Part shown: positions 41,444 to 48,748 of the stretch, piece after piece | Numbering within the stretch: position 1 is the first letter of the stretch | Layout of the letters: each line of letters opens with the position of its first letter | Assembly (NCBI RefSeq): GCF_900105055.1 | Contig: NZ_FNTA01000004.1 | Location: 5,425,501-5,489,500 of the forward strand | Origin: Amycolatopsis lurida | GTDB taxonomy: Bacteria; Actinomycetota; Actinomycetes; Mycobacteriales; Pseudonocardiaceae | Reading direction: 5' to 3' | Length of the DNA: 64,000 bases | The notes under the pieces: generated by a model | Database searches by the model: none | What the model saw: the letters and a program-made list of their open reading frames with translations, nothing else | Told to the model about the DNA's origin: nothing | Translations under genes and position numbers: made by a program

Positions 41444-41509
41444 TGTGAATGCTTTCACGAAGCACCCGTTTCGACAAGGGTTTTCTGAAGATCGGTGAGT
41501 CAGCTCACC
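41444..41509 (-). promoter_or_regulatory. Two CRP-like sites upstream of whiB1
   Basis: GTGAATGCTTTCAC (41445-41458) and GTGAGTCAGCTCAC (41495-41508) both fit GTGA-N6-TCAC. Their centres are exactly 50 bp apart. The mycobacterial whiB1 promoter is known to carry two CRP sites, so cAMP control is likely conserved here. Centres lie about 80 and 130 bp upstream of the start codon. Confidence 0.6.
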
Positions 41510-41644
41510 CGGCCGAGCGACGCTTCTGACCTGCGGTTTCGTTCCGAAACAGCCTTCCGATGGGAAGGCCGATGCGGTGAGCGGAGGTTCTGCGTCGATG
41601 AGCGGCAGTTCGTACTTTGCCGCAGGCGATCAGCGGTCCGGTCG

Positions 41645-42571
41645 TCAGACGATTACCGTCAGTGCTCCCGGGACACTGAAGAACTCCACCCGCTTCCGCT
41701 GGCCGACGAGGTCGCCGTCCACCTGGAAGTTTACCGGTTCAGCAGCGTCTATGCGGATCATCGGCAGGTCATCGTGACGAAGGAGACGTCGCCCGCGTTG
41801 GTTGCTCTTCGTGAGCAATGCCTGCCGTACATGCTTGAACACGGTGGGCAATCCCAGACCGTTCAACGCGAAAAGGCCCAATCCGGTGTCGAACGAGCTG
41901 CCCGGGTTCAGGTGGACGGGACGGTTGCCCAGGTAACTCCACGGATCGGTGTTCGACACGAAAGCGGTCAGCACTTCGGTGGGCTCTTCACCCGGGATCC
42001 TGACCGTGAGCGGCGGACGGCCGAGCGGAGGCCGCAGATGCGACGCCACCGCGGCCCTCAGGTAGAGCCCGGCGGTGGTCTGCTTGCCCCGGCGTTTGGC
42101 GACGCGTCCGACGACGTCGGCGTCCCAGCCCAGGCCGGCGTTGAAGGTGAACCAGTGGCCGTCGGCGATCCCGAGGCCGACTTTGCGGCTCCGGTCGTTC
42201 TCGATGGCGTTGAGGAGCTGATGGGTCGCTTCCACGGGATCGTGCGCGATGCCCAGTGCCCGGGCGAAGACGTTCGCCGAGCCGCCCGGCACGACACCGA
42301 GCATGGGGGCGCCCCCGACCTTCGCCGGATCGCCGTCGGCGTCCGCGAGCAGACCGTTGACCACTTCGTTGACCGTGCCGTCGCCGCCGTGGGCGACCAC
42401 CAGGTCGATCCCGTCGCGGGCGGCGGACCGCGCCACGGCCATCGCGTGGCCGCGGTAGTCGGTCTCCACCACGTCGAGTTTGACCTGGCTGGCCAGTGCG
42501 TGCGCCAGCACGTCACGGCCACCGGCGGTGGTCGAGGTGGCCTGGGGGTTCACGACGAGGATGGCACGCAC
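41645..42571 (-). CDS. Diacylglycerol/lipid kinase family protein
   Basis: A 308-residue DAGK-catalytic-domain protein that phosphorylates a lipid hydroxyl with ATP. Signature blocks are ILVVNPQATST, VVAHGGDGTVNEVVNGL and LGVVPGGSANVFARALG, followed by FNAGLGWDADVV. A beta-rich C-terminal domain ends VEFFSVPGALTVIV. The exact lipid is unknown. The GTG at 42571 lies 7 nt after TACCCT, consistent with leaderless mRNA. A longer frame to 42658 contains the inverted repeat at 42606-42630 and is unlikely to be coding. Confidence 0.85.
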   Translation of the reverse strand: MRAILVVNPQATSTTAGGRDVLAHALASQVKLDVVETDYRGHAMAVARSAARDGIDLVVAHGGDGTVNEVVNGLLADADGDPAKVGGAPMLGVVPGGSANVFARALGIAHDPVEATHQLLNAIENDRSRKVGLGIADGHWFTFNAGLGWDADVVGRVAKRRGKQTTAGLYLRAAVASHLRPPLGRPPLTVRIPGEEPTEVLTAFVSNTDPWSYLGNRPVHLNPGSSFDTGLGLFALNGLGLPTVFKHVRQALLTKSNQRGRRLLRHDDLPMIRIDAAEPVNFQVDGDLVGQRKRVEFFSVPGALTVIV

Positions 42572-42605
42572 ATACCGCAGGGTAAGTGACTCCGGCCCGA
42601 AGGTG

Positions 42606-42630
42606 TGAGCTTCACGTGACGCGAAGCTCA
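42606..42630. repeat. Inverted repeat upstream of the lipid kinase
   Basis: TGAGCTTC (42606-42613) and GAAGCTCA (42623-42630) flank ACGTGACGC. It sits about 35 bp upstream of the lipid kinase start and could be an operator. The rest of 42631-42853 shows nothing clear. Confidence 0.4.
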
Positions 42631-42853
42631 GCCGTGCGGAGCGTCCTCGAGGCAGCACCGTATGGCCCTGTGGCGGGCGTCCCTCCTCACCGTCGGCTGG
42701 TGACAGCGCGTCGTGACAAGTGCACCCGGGCCGACCGCCCGCTCATCGACGACACCGCCAATTCTTCCCCTGCGGCGGCGAGGGGAAACCGGCCGACCGG
42801 GTGGCATACGATCGAAAGTGCTCACGTACGGTGACCCGCCCTGATGGAGCACC

Positions 42854-43357
42854 GTGTCCGGAAGCCTGGAAGGCTGTTTCGCCGTGTCCATCGCCGACAA
42901 GCTCTCGCCCGCGCCCCGTGAAGTCCGCCTCGCCGGGGCCGTCACCGCGCTGCCGGGCCTTGCCCTGATCGTGTTCGCGATCCTGCTCCTGGTCAACGGC
43001 CAGGCCGGACCGGAGAACCTGCTGGCCGAGGTCGCCTATTACCTCGTGCTCGCCGCCGGAACGCTGGCCTGCGCGGCCGGCCTGATGATGGGGAAGACCT
43101 GGGCGAGGTCGCCCGGCGTGGTCGTCGCGCTGATCCTGGTCGGCGTCGGCTGGTACGGAGCGGGCCCGTCCGGGCAGCCGGTGTGGGGAGTGCCGCTCGC
43201 GCTGATCGGTGTCGCCGTCATCGTGCTGCTGTTCCGCCGCCCCTCGCGCGCGTGGGCGCTGGGGATGCAGGAAGGCGAGAGCGAGGAAGAAGCCGCCGAG
43301 CGGGACGGCGCCGCGGGTCGCGCCGCGCGTCGTGAGCGCGAGGAACGGGACTCCTGA
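42854..43357 (+). CDS. Small membrane protein of unknown function
   Basis: A protein of 167 residues (157 if it starts at the GTG at 42884, which has GGAAGG 10 nt upstream). Four hydrophobic segments (LPGLALIVFAILLLV, YYLVLAAGTLACAAGLMMG, VVVALILVGVGW, VPLALIGVAVIVLLF) are followed by a charged cytosolic tail rich in Glu and Arg (GESEEEAAERDGAAGRAARRE). No recognised family. Its 3' gap holds a 21-bp-period array. Confidence 0.65.
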   Translation: MSGSLEGCFAVSIADKLSPAPREVRLAGAVTALPGLALIVFAILLLVNGQAGPENLLAEVAYYLVLAAGTLACAAGLMMGKTWARSPGVVVALILVGVGWYGAGPSGQPVWGVPLALIGVAVIVLLFRRPSRAWALGMQEGESEEEAAERDGAAGRAARREREERDS

Positions 43358-43363
43358 CTCCGC

Positions 43364-43440
43364 ACTCGCGTGTTTGAAGGCGTAACTCGCGAGTTACGCC
43401 TTCAAACACGCGAGTTACGTCTCTGATCACGCGAGTTACG
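43364..43440. repeat. 21-bp-period array with central 46-bp palindrome (array D)
   Basis: GCGAGTTACG occurs at 43389-43398, 43410-43419 and 43431-43440, exactly 21 bp apart. Inverted ACTCGC copies at 43364-43369 and 43385-43390 are also 21 bp apart. The segment 43367-43412 is a perfect palindrome with no loop. It occupies the 3'-3' gap between the small membrane protein and the GNAT gene. It shares TGATCACGCGAGT with the array at 45096-45243. Confidence 0.8.
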
Positions 43441-43441
43441 C

Positions 43442-43924
43442 CTAGACCTGGGCGGCCAATGCCTTCAGTGGTTCGTCGGTGAGACGGTCGACGGTCCATT
43501 CGTCCATCGGCACGGCGCCGAGTGACTTGTAGAACCCCTGTGCCGGGTTCCAGTTGAGCACCGACCATTCGAGGCGGGCGTAGCCGCGCTCGACGCAGAC
43601 GGCCGCGAGAGTGGCCAAAAGCGCCTTTCCGAGGCCGGAGCCGCGCTGCTCGGGGCGGACGTAGAGGTCCTCGAGGTAGATCCCGTGCACGCCGCGCCAC
43701 GTGGAGAAGTTGAGGAACCAGAGCGCGTAGCCGACGATCTCGCCGTCGACCTCGGCGACATGCCCGAACAGTCCTGGGGCCTCACCGAACAGTGCGACGC
43801 GAAGCTGCTCGGGCGTGAGGTGGCATTCGTCCGGGGCGCGTTCGAACTCGGCGAGGTCGTAGACGAGCTGGACGACGGCGTCCACGTCTTCTTCGCGGAT
43901 GCGCCGGATGCGGTCGTCGGGCAC
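43442..43924 (-). CDS. GNAT-family N-acetyltransferase
   Basis: A 160-residue acetyl-CoA-dependent acetyltransferase. The acetyl-CoA loop is VRPEQRGSGLGKALL, preceded by GIYLEDLYV and followed by RLEWSVLNWNPAQGFYKSLGA. This pattern resembles the spermidine/diamine acetyltransferase-like (SSAT) branch, so a polyamine or similar amine could be the acceptor. The GTG at 43924 is 2 nt after the stop of the upstream phosphatase, so they form an operon. Confidence 0.87.
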   Translation of the reverse strand: MPDDRIRRIREEDVDAVVQLVYDLAEFERAPDECHLTPEQLRVALFGEAPGLFGHVAEVDGEIVGYALWFLNFSTWRGVHGIYLEDLYVRPEQRGSGLGKALLATLAAVCVERGYARLEWSVLNWNPAQGFYKSLGAVPMDEWTVDRLTDEPLKALAAQV

Positions 43925-43926
43925 GG

Positions 43927-44520
43927 TCAGTCCTCTGTGGTGGGGAGCAGGTTGAGGTGTTCGATCTGCGGCTCGCCGCGTTCGTCGCCGAGTACCGCGA
44001 CGCCGGCCGGGTCGAGCCCGAAATGGACGCCCGCGGTCGACGGGAGACCGATCCAGCGGGCGACCAGGACGCGGCTGAAATGCCCGTGCCCGACGAGGAT
44101 CACGTCACCCTTGCCGAGCGGTTCGCGGACTCGGTCGAGCAGCTTGTCCGCGCGGACGTCGACGTCCTCCGCGCTTTCGCCGCCGGGGATCGGATGAGAC
44201 CAGACAGTCCATCCGGGAACGGTCTCGCGGATCACCGGCGTGGTGATGCCCTCGTAGTCGCCGTAGTCCCATTCGGCCAGCTCTTCGGTGACCTCGTCGA
44301 CGCGCAGCCCGGCCAGTTCGGCCGTCCGCAGCGCGCGGGTGCGGGGGCTGGAGAGGACGAGCGCCGGGCTGCCGCCGAGCACCGCGCGCATGGTGCCGCC
44401 CGCCGCGCGGGCCTGCCCCTCGCCGGCGGCCGTGAGCGGGATGTCGGTGCGTCCGGTGTGCCGTCCGTTGACGGACCACTCGGTCTGGCCGTGCCGGAGG
44501 AGGAAGAGCCGATGTGCCAC
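43927..44520 (-). CDS. Histidine phosphatase (phosphoglycerate mutase-like, Gpm2/Rv3214 type)
   Basis: A 197-residue branch-1 histidine phosphatase. The catalytic LLRHGQTEWSVNGRHTG motif is at the N-terminus, the acid Glu region at AEWDYGDYEGI, and the second His in VGHGHFSR. It aligns well with mycobacterial Rv3214, an acid phosphatase rather than a true mutase. The GTG at 44520 is 6 nt after TATATT, so the message looks leaderless. It is divergent from the hotdog protein gene and co-transcribed with the GNAT gene. Confidence 0.9.
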   Translation of the reverse strand: MAHRLFLLRHGQTEWSVNGRHTGRTDIPLTAAGEGQARAAGGTMRAVLGGSPALVLSSPRTRALRTAELAGLRVDEVTEELAEWDYGDYEGITTPVIRETVPGWTVWSHPIPGGESAEDVDVRADKLLDRVREPLGKGDVILVGHGHFSRVLVARWIGLPSTAGVHFGLDPAGVAVLGDERGEPQIEHLNLLPTTED

Positions 44521-44546
44521 GTTGCGAATATAGCCTGCGGTCCGGT

Positions 44547-44563
44547 TATGCTACTGGTGAGTA
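44547..44563 (+). promoter_or_regulatory. Promoter -10 with overlapping palindrome
   Basis: TATGCT (44547-44552) is a -10-like box and TACTGGTGAGTA (44552-44563) is a 4+4 inverted repeat directly downstream, with longer symmetry GTTA...TAAC. It may be an operator for a TetR-type repressor of the hotdog gene. Confidence 0.4.
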
Positions 44564-44582
44564 ACATGATGAGGAGACCGTG

Positions 44583-45053
44583 ATGGCGCAGAATCCGACC
44601 TACGCGATGTGGAACCGGCTGGCGGGCAAGCCGGTCGGCAAACAGCTGTTCTCGGCGGCGATGTGCCTGCGTGTGCCGTACTTCCGGACGGTGCTCCCGT
44701 CGGTGCGCGAACTGCGCCCCGGCCGGTGCGAGGTGACGTCCCCGAAGTGGTGGGGTGTTTACAACCACATCAAGACTTTTCACGCGATCGCGGCATGCAA
44801 CCTCGCCGAGATCGCCATGGGCATGCTCGCCGAGGCGACCGTTCCGACGACGCACCGCTGGCTGCCCAAGGGGATGACGGTCGAATACGTGGCGAAGGCC
44901 GAGACGAGCCTGCGCGCGGTCGCCGAACTGCCGGAGTTGCCGGAATTCGGTGACGAGGGTTTCGAGCTCCCCGTGCCGGTGACGATCACGGACACGAACG
45001 GAAAACCCGTCGTGACCGCGACCATCACGATCTGGGTGACCAAGAAGAAGTAG
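44583..45053 (+). CDS. DUF4442 hotdog-fold protein
   Basis: A 156-residue protein with a single hotdog domain like acyl-CoA thioesterases (GVYNHIKTFHAIAACNLAEIAMG as the helix region, and a C-terminal sheet ending ATITIWVTKKK). The family is assigned by pattern; an acyl-thioester substrate is inferred only from the fold. The ATG at 44583 follows GAGGAG by 6 nt. Confidence 0.8.
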   Translation: MAQNPTYAMWNRLAGKPVGKQLFSAAMCLRVPYFRTVLPSVRELRPGRCEVTSPKWWGVYNHIKTFHAIAACNLAEIAMGMLAEATVPTTHRWLPKGMTVEYVAKAETSLRAVAELPELPEFGDEGFELPVPVTITDTNGKPVVTATITIWVTKKK

Positions 45054-45095
45054 GCACCTTCGCGCCCGTGCTCGCGGATGCCCTTCACGTGATCT

Positions 45096-45243
45096 GACGG
45101 ACGACACTCGTGTCCAGACGGACGACACGCGTGATTAGACGGACGACACGCGGCGGACTTCGGCGGCGAGGGAGGCGTCCGGCGGATCACATGTGTCGTC
45201 CACCTGATCACGCGAGTCGTCCGTCTGATCACGTGTGTCGTCC
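45096..45243. repeat. Inverted pair of 21-bp-period arrays (array E)
   Basis: GACGGACGACAC starts at 45096, 45117 and 45138; the reverse-complement unit (GTGTCGTCC or GAGTCGTCC) starts at 45193, 45214 and 45235. Both sets have an exact 21-bp period. The consensus unit is about TGATCACGNGTGTCGTCCGTC in two parts. No unrelated spacers separate the units, so it is not a CRISPR. It lies in the 3'-3' gap after the hotdog gene. Confidence 0.82.
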
Positions 45244-45300
45244 ATCCGTGCGCCGGCGGTGGAGACCCGAGACGCGTTTGGCCCGGTTCTCGCGCAATCA

Positions 45301-45348
45301 GTCATCTGGATGCGGTCCTTGCGCGTGCAACTACCGCATCCAGATGAC
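45301..45348. repeat. Perfect 16-bp family B palindrome
   Basis: GTCATCTGGATGCGGT (45301-45316) and ACCGCATCCAGATGAC (45333-45348) flank the loop CCTTGCGCGTGCAACT. It ends 13 nt before the stop of the secreted-protein gene and could end transcription from both sides. Confidence 0.8.
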
Positions 45349-45361
45349 GAAACGCGGGTGG

Positions 45362-46039
45362 TCAGAGGGGCTTGAACTGGACGTAGGTCACCTGCTTGAA
45401 GGTGTTCTTCCCGCTCGGCGAGGGCAGCCCGAGTAGCTGATCCGCGACCGGCGCCAGCCGACCGCAGCCGGTCGTGCGCGGCAGGGCGAGCCGCGAGTCG
45501 ACGACGCCGAACTTCACCGTCGTCGGGTTCTGGGAGATCACCTCGAAGGGCACCGCGGGATCGTCCTTCACCACCGAGTGCAACGGGTCGGCGAGGGTGC
45601 CGACCGCGCATTCCTTGGGGAGCAAAGGATGCCGCAGGGCGGCGTAGAGATCCAATTCGCCGCGGCGTTCGTCGTTCGACTGGAAGTCCGAGTAACCGCC
45701 GTACTTCAGCTGCAGGCTCGCGCCGAAAGCGCCGTGGATCCGGGCGGGAGCGTGCCGTAGTTCGCCGAACACCTGCGCGTACTTCCCGGCCACTTTGCCT
45801 TCGGAGAACGTCAGCCGCATCTCCCCGAGCGGGATCTCCCGGTCGCCGATGGTGAGGACTCCTTGGGAGACAAAGGCTTCGCATCGCCAGGTGCCAGGGT
45901 CGGCGTTGGCGGGCGGGGCGGGGCAGGCGGAGAAGTCGAAGTCGGGCAGCGGCGACGGTGCCGCGGTGGCGTGGCCGGGGAAGGCGATGAGGGCGGCTGC
46001 GGACAGTGCGGCCGCGGTCGCGGCGAGAAGGCGTCTCAT
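45362..46039 (-). CDS. Secreted protein of unknown function
   Basis: A 225-residue exported protein with signal peptide MRRLLAATAAALSAAALIAF and a likely cleavage after ATA near residue 26. The mature part has four Cys, likely forming disulfides (CPAPP, WRCEAF, KECAVG, TGCGRL). No catalytic motif was recognised. It stands alone between repeats and the cholesterol oxidase. Confidence 0.7.
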   Translation of the reverse strand: MRRLLAATAAALSAAALIAFPGHATAAPSPLPDFDFSACPAPPANADPGTWRCEAFVSQGVLTIGDREIPLGEMRLTFSEGKVAGKYAQVFGELRHAPARIHGAFGASLQLKYGGYSDFQSNDERRGELDLYAALRHPLLPKECAVGTLADPLHSVVKDDPAVPFEVISQNPTTVKFGVVDSRLALPRTTGCGRLAPVADQLLGLPSPSGKNTFKQVTYVQFKPL

Positions 46040-46207
46040 GACCTGAAAGGGTGGTCTGTCCGGGTGGGGATCACATCGGGGAAGCCACCCAAGGGGCCCC
46101 TGGAATCGCCACGTTCGAGTGAAAATAAACGGTGTTTACCCAGCTGACGCGAATACGCTTCGGATTCGCTCTTGAAGGGGCCTCGGACAGCGGGCGATCA
46201 TCGGCCC

Positions 46208-47815
46208 ATGTCCCCACTGTCGCGCCGCGGGTTCCTCGGGTTCACCGCGCTCAACTCCGCCGCCGCTCTCGGGCTCACCACGATTTCCACCGCACAGGCC
46301 GGGGAATCGTCTCCGGGCTTCTCGACGGCCGTGGTCGTCGGCACGGGGTACGGCGCCGCGGTGACCGCGCTCCGGCTGGGCGAAGCCGGCATTCCCACGA
46401 TCATGCTCGAAATGGGCAAACTCTGGGCCGACCCCGGCCCCGACGGCAAGGTCTTCTGCGACATGCTCCGGCCGGACCGGCGGGCCGCCTGGTTCAAGGA
46501 CCGCACGCAGGCCCCGCTCGCGTCGTTTCTCTGGATGGACCTGGCGAACCGGGACATCAAGCGGTACCCCGGCGTGCTCGACCGGGTGGACCACGGCGAC
46601 ATGTCCGTCTACGTCGGACGGGGCGTCGGGGGCGGTTCGCTGGTCAACGGCGCGATGGCCGTGACGCCGAAACGGTCGTACTTCGAGGAGATCCTGCCCG
46701 GCGTCGACGCGGACGAGATGTATGGCAAGTACTTCCCCCTGGCCAACCGGGCCCTCGGCGTGAACCACATCGACCCGCGCTGGTTCGAAACCTGTCGTTC
46801 CTACCGCTACGCGAGGGTTTCCCGGAAGGCCGCGACGCGGGCGGGACTCAAGACGGTGTTCGTGCCCAGCGTTTACGACTTCGAGTACATGAAGCGGGAA
46901 GAAGCGGGCACGGTGCCGAAGTCGGCCCTCGCGTCCGAGGTCATCTACGGCAACAACCACGGCAAGCGATCTCTCGACAAGACCTACCTCGCGGCCGCGC
47001 TGGGCACCGGGAACGTGACCATCAAGACGCTGCACCAGGTCCGCGGGATCACCCGGCAGACCGACGGCACGTACGTCCTCACCGTGCACGAAACCGCCGA
47101 GGACGGCGCGGTCGTCGCGAGGAAACAGCTCGGCGCGAAGTACCTGTTCCTCGGCGCCGGCAGCCTCGGTTCGACGGAATTGCTCGTGCGGGCACGGGAA
47201 ACCGGGACGCTGCCCGGGCTGAACGACGAGGTCGGCCGCGGCTGGGGCACCAACGGCAACGTGATGCTGGGCCGCGCCAACCACGCCTGGGATCTCGGCG
47301 GATCGCTGCAGTCGGGGATGCCCGCGCTCGGCATCGACGCGTGGGACGACCCGGTGAACCCGGTCTTCGCCGAGGTCGCGCCGGTACCCGCCGGAGTCGA
47401 GACCTGGCTGAGCCTCTACCTGGCGATCACGAAGAATCCCGAGCGCGGCCACTTCACCTATGACGCCGCCACCGACTCCGTGCGGCTGCGCTGGAACGCC
47501 GCGCAGGGGAAGCCGTCGATCGACGCGGCGAAGTCGTTGTTCGACAAGGTCAACCGGGCGAATCGCACGATCTACCGCAGTGACCTGTTCGGGGATACAC
47601 GGTCGTTCGAGAACCGGTTCACCTATCACCCGCTGGGTGGACTGGTGCTGGGTGAGGCCACCGACCTGTACGGCCGGGTGAAGGGCTATCGGAATCTCTA
47701 CGTCACCGACGGCTCGCTGATCCCGGGCAGTGCCGGAGTGAACCCCTTCGTGACGATCACCGCGCTGGCGGAACGGAACGTGGAACGGGTGCTGAGCGAG
47801 GACGTGGCGCGCTAG
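46208..47815 (+). CDS. choA: Secreted cholesterol oxidase (GMC-type, FAD)
   Basis: A 535-residue flavoenzyme that oxidises and isomerises cholesterol to cholest-4-en-3-one with hydrogen peroxide release. The twin-arginine signal peptide (SPLSRRGFLGFTAL) shows export in folded form. FAD motif: AVVVGTGYGAAVTALRLGEAG. Active-site elements: the Glu-loop region GWGTNGNVM, the His in FTYHPLGG and the Asn in GVNPFVTITALAERN match Streptomyces cholesterol oxidase (His447, Asn485). The ATG at 46208 gives the Tat peptide; an ATG at 46172 would add a shadow extension. Confidence 0.93.
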   Translation: MSPLSRRGFLGFTALNSAAALGLTTISTAQAGESSPGFSTAVVVGTGYGAAVTALRLGEAGIPTIMLEMGKLWADPGPDGKVFCDMLRPDRRAAWFKDRTQAPLASFLWMDLANRDIKRYPGVLDRVDHGDMSVYVGRGVGGGSLVNGAMAVTPKRSYFEEILPGVDADEMYGKYFPLANRALGVNHIDPRWFETCRSYRYARVSRKAATRAGLKTVFVPSVYDFEYMKREEAGTVPKSALASEVIYGNNHGKRSLDKTYLAAALGTGNVTIKTLHQVRGITRQTDGTYVLTVHETAEDGAVVARKQLGAKYLFLGAGSLGSTELLVRARETGTLPGLNDEVGRGWGTNGNVMLGRANHAWDLGGSLQSGMPALGIDAWDDPVNPVFAEVAPVPAGVETWLSLYLAITKNPERGHFTYDAATDSVRLRWNAAQGKPSIDAAKSLFDKVNRANRTIYRSDLFGDTRSFENRFTYHPLGGLVLGEATDLYGRVKGYRNLYVTDGSLIPGSAGVNPFVTITALAERNVERVLSEDVAR

Positions 47816-47816
47816 A

Positions 47817-48422
47817 TCAGTTCGCGGCCCGCAGCTTCTCGTAGTAGGCCACGCAGTCGGCGTACTGCGGCAGCAGTCCCTGCTCCAAGGCCTCTTTCAG
47901 GTAGGGCGCCGTGGTGTCCTTTTCGGACACCACGGGTTCGATGTCCTGCGGCCATGGCAGCGCGAGATCGGCGTCCATCGGGTTGACGCCGTGCTCGCCC
48001 GTCGGGTTGTACGGCTCGGAGCAGAGGTACGCCATGATGGTTTCGTCTTCGAGCGCCATGAAGGCGTGACCGAGACCTTCGGCGATGTAGACCGCTTTGT
48101 ACTCGGAACTGTCGAGCACCACGGACGTCCATTCACCGAAAGTCGGCGAGCCGACCCTGAGGTCCACGATGACGTCCAGCATCGAACCGCTCGGGCAGTA
48201 GACGTATTTCGCCTGGCCTGGCGGGGTGTCGGCGAAGTGCACGCCACGGATGGACCCGCGCCGCGAGACGCTGGTGTTGGTCTGCCCGAGGCGTAGCCGG
48301 TGCCCGACCGCTTCGACGAACGCTTCTTCCTGGTACGGCGCCACGAACAGGCCGCGGTGATCGGGGAAAACCCGCGGGGTGAACTCGAAACAGCCGGAGA
48401 TGCTGAGGCGCCTTGCATGCAT
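47817..48422 (-). CDS. dTDP-sugar 3,5- or 5-epimerase (RmlC/EvaD-like)
   Basis: A 201-residue cupin epimerase of dTDP-4-keto sugars. Blocks seen: EFTPRVFPDHRGLF, SVSRRGSIRGVHFADTPPGQAKYVYCPSG (read in parts; the catalytic His is in RGVHF), and the Tyr-bearing SSEYKAVYIAEGLGHAF. It is closest in pattern to antibiotic-sugar 5-epimerases such as EvaD of glycopeptide producers. No other deoxysugar genes are nearby, so it is an orphan; it might serve a cell-surface or secondary-metabolite sugar made elsewhere. The ATG at 48422 gives the family N-terminus. Confidence 0.86.
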   Translation of the reverse strand: MHARRLSISGCFEFTPRVFPDHRGLFVAPYQEEAFVEAVGHRLRLGQTNTSVSRRGSIRGVHFADTPPGQAKYVYCPSGSMLDVIVDLRVGSPTFGEWTSVVLDSSEYKAVYIAEGLGHAFMALEDETIMAYLCSEPYNPTGEHGVNPMDADLALPWPQDIEPVVSEKDTTAPYLKEALEQGLLPQYADCVAYYEKLRAAN

Positions 48423-48748
48423 GGGCTCAATGCTAACGAGCCCTTCCCAAACCGGATGGACGTCTTGCGAAAGGTCTCTTGAGCTGCGGAAAGCCGGGCC
48501 CGTTTGTGACATCAACCGCACCAGAGGGGCACACTGGTCCGCATGCCTGTCACAATGATCTGACCGCTGCGTCCGCGGCCGTCGCCATACCCACGGCACC
48601 GATGGCCGATTGGACGCTTCGCCGACAGGCCGGCGCTACCGCGCTGGGCTGCCGTGTCGGAGGACGAGTTACCCCAGGTGGCCGGGCCATGCCCAGTTTT
48701 GGCCTGCTCACCGGCCAGTTCCCCCGCTCGCAGTCCCAGGAGAATCCC

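Noticed and set aside
45096..45243. Possible CRISPR array
   Set aside because: Units are contiguous with a 21-bp period, occur in both orientations and have no unique spacers; no cas genes are near.
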